Source: an uncultured Lachnospiraceae bacterium (GTDB lineage Bacteria; Bacillota; Clostridia; Lachnospirales; Lachnospiraceae). From it: a DNA stretch of 18,797 nucleotides. Under the pieces are notes generated by a model. It had not been told where the DNA came from and made no database searches. It worked only from the letters and a program-made list of their open reading frames with translations. Both the position numbers and the translations under genes were made by a program. Shown piece by piece: positions 14,845 to 18,797 of the stretch. Positions within the stretch are counted from its first letter, which is position 1; each line of letters opens with the position of its first letter. The stretch is taken from the NCBI GenBank assembly GCA_947631755.1, contig CANRMO010000022.1, positions 1 to 18,797 of the forward strand, written 5' to 3'.

Positions 14845-15870
14845 ATGTTAAATACAGTGTATCAGCTGGTGGCCCCGAGGAGATTTGAGCTGGCCTACCA
14901 GAATATCGGACTGCGGAGCAGTGATGCGATCGTGAGGCCCACTCATCTCTCGATCTGTAACGCCGATCAGCGGTATTACCAGGGGCTCCGTGAGGCCAGG
15001 GTTTTGCGGCAGAAACTTCCGATGGCGTTGATCCATGAGGCTATCGGCCGTGTTGTGTCGGATCCCTCAGGCCAGTTTAAGCCGGGGGACTGTGTGGTCA
15101 TGGTGCCGAACACACCGGTGGAAGAGGATGAGATTGTCGCAGAAAATTATCTGCGCACCAGCCGTTTCCGGGCCAGCGGCTATGACGGCTTTATGCAGGA
15201 ATATGTGAAAATAAGGCCAGACAGGCTCGTGGCGATGCCAGAGGGGATTGATTGTCTGGTGGCTGCTTTTACGGAAATCGTCAGTGTGAGCGTACACGCA
15301 CTCAGCCGGTTTGACGCGATCGCGCACCGGAGACGGGAGTGTGTGGGAATATGGGGAGATGGAAATCTGGGCTATATCACGGCGATTTTATTTAAGACGA
15401 TGTTCCCGCAGACGGAGCTCTTTGTCTTTGGCATGAACTGGGATAAGCTCTCAGACTTTACCTTTGTGGACGGCACCTTTTCCGTGGAGCACATCCCGGA
15501 GGATATACGGCTGGATCATGCGCTGGAGTGTGTGGGGGGAGCCGGGTCGGGCAAGGCGATCGACCAGATTATCGACCATATCAGCCCGGAGGGGACGATC
15601 TCGATTCTCGGGGTGTCAGAATATCCGGTTCCGATCAATACGAGGATGATATTGGAAAAGGGACTTCGTATTTTTGGCAGCAGCCGCAGTGGAAAGAAAG
15701 ATTTTGAAAAGACGGTGGAACTCTACCAGGCCAATCCAGAGATCGTGAACTACCTGTCCAATATTGTGGGGGCTGTTATCCCGGTCCGCACGATTGGTGA
15801 TATGAAGAGAGCGTTTGAGATGGATATCCAGAAATCGTTTGGAAAGACTATCATGGTCTGGGATAAATAA
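14845..15870 (+). CDS. tarJ: Ribulose-5-phosphate reductase (TarJ-like)
   Basis: The 341-residue product has the length and motif order of TarJ, a zinc- and NADPH-dependent enzyme of the medium-chain dehydrogenase family that reduces D-ribulose 5-phosphate to D-ribitol 5-phosphate. RPTHLSICNADQRYY at 31-45 supplies the zinc cysteine (C38), LIHEAIG at 62-68 gives H64 and E65, and GDGNLGY at 171-177 is the nucleotide-binding loop. The structural-zinc cysteine cluster of ordinary alcohol dehydrogenases is not apparent. The start is ATG at 14845, four bases after tarI; the longer open frame inside tarI is spurious. A GGGAGGA lies eleven bases upstream. Its stop is five bases from the end of the convergent KdsC-like gene. 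Confidence 0.92.
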   Translation: MLNTVYQLVAPRRFELAYQNIGLRSSDAIVRPTHLSICNADQRYYQGLREARVLRQKLPMALIHEAIGRVVSDPSGQFKPGDCVVMVPNTPVEEDEIVAENYLRTSRFRASGYDGFMQEYVKIRPDRLVAMPEGIDCLVAAFTEIVSVSVHALSRFDAIAHRRRECVGIWGDGNLGYITAILFKTMFPQTELFVFGMNWDKLSDFTFVDGTFSVEHIPEDIRLDHALECVGGAGSGKAIDQIIDHISPEGTISILGVSEYPVPINTRMILEKGLRIFGSSRSGKKDFEKTVELYQANPEIVNYLSNIVGAVIPVRTIGDMKRAFEMDIQKSFGKTIMVWDK

Positions 15871-15875
15871 ATGAT

Positions 15876-16382
15876 TCACACATCGTAGCACGGATTCTCC
15901 AGCTGCTCAAGTATCATATCGACGGCCTCCCGGACAGGGCGGTCGCCGGCCTTTTTTGTCAACAGGATACTGACATAGGGGAGGATCTGTTTTGCGCAGT
16001 CGGAGGGGGCAAAGGAGATCCCCGCTGTCTTCATGGCGGAGAGGTCGTTTAAGTCGTCCCCGATATAGGCTGTCTCCTCTTTTGTCAGTTCATATTTTTC
16101 CATGAGAAGGCGCAGGGCGGCGTCCTTATTGTGGATTCCCTGGTAGATTTCGGTTATGCCGATCTCACGGCAGCGGATTGCCACGATCTCAGAGGTCCGC
16201 CCGGTTATGATGGCGGGGACGATGCCATTGCCCATCAGAAGTTTGATGCCGAGGCCGTCCTTTGCGTCAAAGGCTTTGAATAATTCTCCTTTTTCTCCGA
16301 TATAGATTTTGCCATTGGTCAGTGTCCCGTCCACATCCATGGCAAACAGACGTATTTTCTTTAATTCCGGTTTATCAGACAT
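15876..16382 (-). CDS. KdsC-like HAD phosphatase
   Basis: A 168-residue capless HAD hydrolase close in length and motifs to 3-deoxy-D-manno-octulosonate 8-phosphate phosphatase: DVDGTLT at 16-22 with nucleophile D16 and acid D18, ITGR at 59-62, lysine K86, and GDDLND at 108-113. KdsC and its relatives act as tetramers on 3-deoxy-ulosonate phosphates, including Kdo-8-P and nonulosonate 9-phosphates. Here it is the last gene of a unit with an aldolase and KdsB, so it probably dephosphorylates the ulosonic acid before CMP activation. The tail around TKKAGDRPVREAVD corresponds to the GG-x-GAVRE segment of KdsC but lacks the double glycine, so substrate preference may differ. The start at 16382 fits a GGAGG five bases upstream; ATG 16394 has no such site. 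Confidence 0.87.
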   Translation of the reverse strand: MSDKPELKKIRLFAMDVDGTLTNGKIYIGEKGELFKAFDAKDGLGIKLLMGNGIVPAIITGRTSEIVAIRCREIGITEIYQGIHNKDAALRLLMEKYELTKEETAYIGDDLNDLSAMKTAGISFAPSDCAKQILPYVSILLTKKAGDRPVREAVDMILEQLENPCYDV

Positions 16383-16387
16383 AGTTA

Positions 16388-16392
16388 CCTCC
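16388..16392 (-). promoter_or_regulatory. Ribosome binding site deciding the KdsC-like start
   Basis: GGAGG on the minus strand, five bases before the ATG at 16382. It overlaps a decoy ATG at 16394. Confidence 0.65.
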
Positions 16393-16394
16393 AT

Positions 16395-18026
16395 CTATTG
16401 TTCTTTGTTCTGCCTGTCAATCGCCGCCTCAAACAGTGACGGTGTGAGAAATGAGACCGGGCAGTCAAGATTTCTTGTGTTCATGTAATCCTCGAGCATG
16501 CTCATGATATCTTTGTTCGCTTCTTCTGCATTTAATGTATTTCTCGTCTTCTCCATCGCTTTCTGGACATAGTTCTGGCTGTAGTTGTTGTGGCTGTAGC
16601 CGTCAAAGCCGGCGATGGCGATGCCTGCCACATCCAGAAGGTCCAGCAGGCGCAGCAAAAGGATTCCGGAGTTATCCAGCTGCTCCCACCCGCACTTGAC
16701 AAGCCGTGTGAAATCAATGACAATCTGGTTTTCCTCTTTTTCTGTGGTCACATTGGAGGTGACGATCTTTTTGTAATCGCCAAAGTGTGTGGCGCTCCGC
16801 CAGTACTGGTAACGGTTCTTGTTGCTGAAATAGGCATAGTTGATGGCGTAGTCCCGGGAGATGAGGTTTACGCTGACCACTACCGGATTCTTTTCCTTGC
16901 AGTAGTCTTCAATCTTCTGCTTGTATGTGACAATGGAGTGCCCCGGGAGGAGTATCAGGATATCCTTTCCGGCAAAATGTTTTCTCAGGAGAGAGACAGC
17001 ATCCTCATCGTCACAGATCGTACTGAGGTATTCCAGATAAGTCTTTTCCAGCAGATCATAGTCATACCGCTTGCGGTTTGAGGCGCCGAGCCGGTTCAGC
17101 AGATAGTTGATGTCGCGGCTGGCAATGCCGGCTTTGGCGGAGAGATAGGTGATATTGTTGACGTGGGCGCTGTAGGAACCAGCCAGATAATAGGGGATGG
17201 AATAGCCCCACTCGTAGTGGTTCCGGAATCCGTCGATATAGTTGTCAATGAGGTCTAAAAGGACATTGATGTCATAGCCGCTGTTGAATTTGCGGTTCAT
17301 ATACTGCATGACAAGTTCGGTGTTTGTGTTGCCCGCGCCCCGGCCCATCCCGGCCATGGAGGCATCCACTACTACCTGGCGGAGCCCCTGCGTCATCTCG
17401 ATAAATTCCTGGGAGAGCGCAAAGGACATCTGCAGGTTGTTGTGCGAGTGAAAGCCAATCTTTGCGCTGGCGCACAGATTGTGGTGGATCAGGTAGAAAA
17501 CCCGCTGCAGATCCTCTTTGTACAGGGAGCCGAAAGTGTCTACGATAGAAAAGGCATAGGGATCCAGCTCATTGACATTTTCGATCAGTTCCAGGAGTTC
17601 GCTGTCTGTGTAACCGAGGATATCCACCGGCTGTACATAGAGTTTATAGCCTTTTTCTTTGATGCTGCGGCAGAATTGGATCACATCATACCGCTCCTCT
17701 TTGAAAAAACACGCCCGGACGCCGTCGATGGATGTCCCGTCATAGAACTCCAGATTTTCAATAGAATACCGGCTGTAATCGGCCAGGCACACGTAAGAGG
17801 CCTGATTCCGGTTCTCCGGGAGAAAAGGGCGGAGCTGGGCCGCATGATTGAACACGGTGCTGCCGTTCTTATGGGGTTCGTCTTTCAGAAATCCGCACTC
17901 AATGACGTCCACGCCGCTCTCGGTCAGCCCCTGTATGATTCCCTTGATCGCTGTGCTGCCAAACTGGCTGTCGATGAGATAGCCGCCGTCCCTCAGTGTA
18001 CAGTCTAATATATTTACTCGTTTCAC
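16395..18026 (-). CDS. Two-domain HMGL/DRE-TIM aldolase with unrecognised C-terminal domain
   Basis: The 543-residue product begins with a DRE-TIM metallolyase barrel: ILDCTLRDGGY at 6-16 with the catalytic R12 and D13, ECGF at 43-46, metal ligands H193 and H195 in FHSHNN, and GMGRGAGN at 226-233. This family includes HMG-CoA lyase and 4-hydroxy-2-oxovalerate aldolase; it makes or breaks C-C bonds through pyruvate-type enolates. A second region, about 352-480, begins ILILLPGHSI and continues with PVVVSVNL; it looks like a Rossmann-type domain that I cannot assign. The gene lies between KdsB and KdsC homologues, so I infer it forms the 3-deoxy-2-ulosonic acid skeleton by joining pyruvate (or a related donor) to a sugar aldehyde. 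GTG at 18026, five bases after GGAGG, is preferred over ATG at 18038, which has no ribosome site and overlaps kdsB. Confidence 0.85.
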   Translation of the reverse strand: MKRVNILDCTLRDGGYLIDSQFGSTAIKGIIQGLTESGVDVIECGFLKDEPHKNGSTVFNHAAQLRPFLPENRNQASYVCLADYSRYSIENLEFYDGTSIDGVRACFFKEERYDVIQFCRSIKEKGYKLYVQPVDILGYTDSELLELIENVNELDPYAFSIVDTFGSLYKEDLQRVFYLIHHNLCASAKIGFHSHNNLQMSFALSQEFIEMTQGLRQVVVDASMAGMGRGAGNTNTELVMQYMNRKFNSGYDINVLLDLIDNYIDGFRNHYEWGYSIPYYLAGSYSAHVNNITYLSAKAGIASRDINYLLNRLGASNRKRYDYDLLEKTYLEYLSTICDDEDAVSLLRKHFAGKDILILLPGHSIVTYKQKIEDYCKEKNPVVVSVNLISRDYAINYAYFSNKNRYQYWRSATHFGDYKKIVTSNVTTEKEENQIVIDFTRLVKCGWEQLDNSGILLLRLLDLLDVAGIAIAGFDGYSHNNYSQNYVQKAMEKTRNTLNAEEANKDIMSMLEDYMNTRNLDCPVSFLTPSLFEAAIDRQNKEQ

Positions 18027-18028
18027 GT

Positions 18029-18766
18029 TTACCTCCATTCTGAAGCCCGGATAATCTCCTCCACTGGGGCGATATGCTCGGGCAGATCCACTCCGATTGA
18101 TGAGTATTCTGTCTCTTTCAGGCGGATTTTATAACCATTCTGCATAGCCCGGAGCGGCTCGATCCCCTCACCCAGTTCCAGTTCAGTCTGTTCCATTTCC
18201 GAAAAATTGAGAAGAAATTCTCTCTTGTATGCGTAGATGCCCACATGGCGGAAAACTCTTGCAAGCCTGCCATCTTTCAGGTTAGAGGGAATGACGGAGC
18301 GGGAGAAGTAAAGGGCGTCGCCTCTGTCGTCGGTGACGACTTTGACCGTGCTGGCAGCCCGGATCTCCTCTGGATCCGTGATCTCTTTTTTCAGGCTTCC
18401 GAAATATACGGAGTCGTCTTCCCGGAAAATGGAGATTACCTGGCGGATCATCTCAGGGTCTATGACGGGCTCATCGCCCTGCACATTGACAAACAGGTCG
18501 CCCTCCACTTTGCGGGCCACCTCCGCCACGCGGTCCGAGCCCGTCGGGTGGGAGTCAGCGGTCATGATGACGTCCATGCCGTGCTCTGTGCAGGCGTCCC
18601 GGATCCGCTCATCATCAGTGGCCACATAGACCCGGTCAAATTCCTCTACTTTTTTTGCCTGCCGGTATACCCAGTAGATCATCGGTTTGCCGCAGATATC
18701 GGTCAGCGGCTTGCCGGGGAAACGGCTGGATTTATATCTGGCGGGGATCACACCTATTATTTTCAT
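18029..18766 (-). CDS. kdsB: 3-deoxy-manno-octulosonate cytidylyltransferase (CMP-Kdo synthetase)
   Basis: The 245-residue product matches KdsB in length and motifs: IPARYKSSRFPGKPL at 7-21 binds CTP, HPTGSDRVAEVA at 73-84 resembles the family's H-x-SGT-DR segment, and VNVQGDEP at 93-100 is the metal/substrate signature. YFSRSVIPSN replaces the usual YFSRSxIPW. It activates a 3-deoxy-ulosonic acid with CTP to give the CMP sugar. KdsB is a hallmark of Gram-negative LPS synthesis, so its presence beside TarIJ and TagF-like genes is unusual; the true substrate may be Kdo or a related acid. ATG 18766 has GAGG seven bases upstream, while ATG 18772 is too close to it. Its stop codon overlaps the ribosome site region of the aldolase gene. 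It is the first gene of the unit visible here. Confidence 0.92.
   Translation of the reverse strand: MKIIGVIPARYKSSRFPGKPLTDICGKPMIYWVYRQAKKVEEFDRVYVATDDERIRDACTEHGMDVIMTADSHPTGSDRVAEVARKVEGDLFVNVQGDEPVIDPEMIRQVISIFREDDSVYFGSLKKEITDPEEIRAASTVKVVTDDRGDALYFSRSVIPSNLKDGRLARVFRHVGIYAYKREFLLNFSEMEQTELELGEGIEPLRAMQNGYKIRLKETEYSSIGVDLPEHIAPVEEIIRASEWR
18032..18036 (-). promoter_or_regulatory. Ribosome binding site deciding the aldolase start
   Basis: GGAGG on the minus strand, five bases before the GTG at 18026. With that start the protein opens MKRVNILDCTLRDGG, the usual beginning for this family. Confidence 0.62.
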
Positions 18767-18773
18767 GCTCATA

Positions 18774-18777
18774 CCTC
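18774..18777 (-). promoter_or_regulatory. Ribosome binding site deciding the KdsB start
   Basis: GAGG on the minus strand, seven bases before the ATG at 18766 and only one base before the ATG at 18772. Confidence 0.55.
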
Positions 18778-18797
18778 ACTTTCTCAGAATGTCTTCA

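Noticed and set aside
16590..17081. A 163-residue open frame on the plus strand (and another at 17442-18008)
   Set aside because: Both are mirror frames of the aldolase gene, with no motifs of their own.
18029..18766. NeuA-type CMP-sialic acid synthetase
   Set aside because: ARYKSSRFPGKP, HPTGSDR and VNVQGDEP are KdsB-type signatures, although the real substrate may not be Kdo itself.

Overview
The window is a cell-surface polysaccharide locus from a low-to-medium GC Gram-positive bacterium, most likely a Clostridia/Lachnospiraceae-type Firmicute. This is inferred from strong GGAGG-type ribosome binding sites, the TarI/TarJ and TagF-type genes, and protein families common in gut Clostridia. 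No genus can be assigned. No tRNA, rRNA, CRISPR array, insertion sequence or transposase was seen.

Layout. (1) Bases 1-11038, + strand: one tightly packed run of ten genes that enters from the left. It starts with the tail of a PIG-L/LmbE deacetylase. Then come a GtrB-type membrane-anchored glycosyltransferase, UDP-galactopyranose mutase (glf), a GT8 glycosyltransferase with a long repeat-bearing coiled-coil tail, a large polytopic membrane protein (probable GT-C-like), a GT2, a DPM1-like GT2, its DUF2304 partner, a Wzx-like flippase and a TagF/TarL-like polyol-phosphate transferase. Most junctions overlap or are under 45 bases, so this is probably one operon. A hairpin terminator closes it at about 11074-11097. 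(2) Bases 11096-13902, - strand: an MBOAT O-acyltransferase followed by an AlgX/AlgJ-like (DHHW) protein, an O-acetylation pair. (3) Bases 13903-14120: an AT-rich divergent promoter region. It has a near-consensus promoter (TTGACA, 17 bases, TATACT) and a perfect 9+9 inverted repeat over its -35 box. (4) Bases 14121-15870, + strand: TarI and TarJ homologues, which make CDP-ribitol. (5) Bases 15876-18766, - strand: CMP-Kdo synthetase (KdsB), a two-domain HMGL/DRE-TIM aldolase, and a KdsC-like HAD phosphatase. The unit may begin beyond the right edge.

How the genes may work together (inference). TarIJ would supply CDP-ribitol to the TagF/TarL-like enzyme, giving a polyol-phosphate polymer or decoration. 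Glf supplies UDP-galactofuranose. The GtrB-like and DPM1-like/DUF2304 enzymes could load sugars onto polyprenyl phosphate for a membrane GT-C-type enzyme acting outside the cell. A Wzx-like flippase exports lipid-linked units, and the MBOAT/DHHW pair O-acylates the exposed polymer.

The most unusual part is unit 5. It has the last two steps of CMP-Kdo-type activation in a Gram-positive setting, but a DRE-TIM aldolase with an unrecognised C-terminal domain sits where KdsA would be expected. This suggests a non-canonical route to a CMP-activated 3-deoxy-2-ulosonic acid that would end up in the surface polymer.
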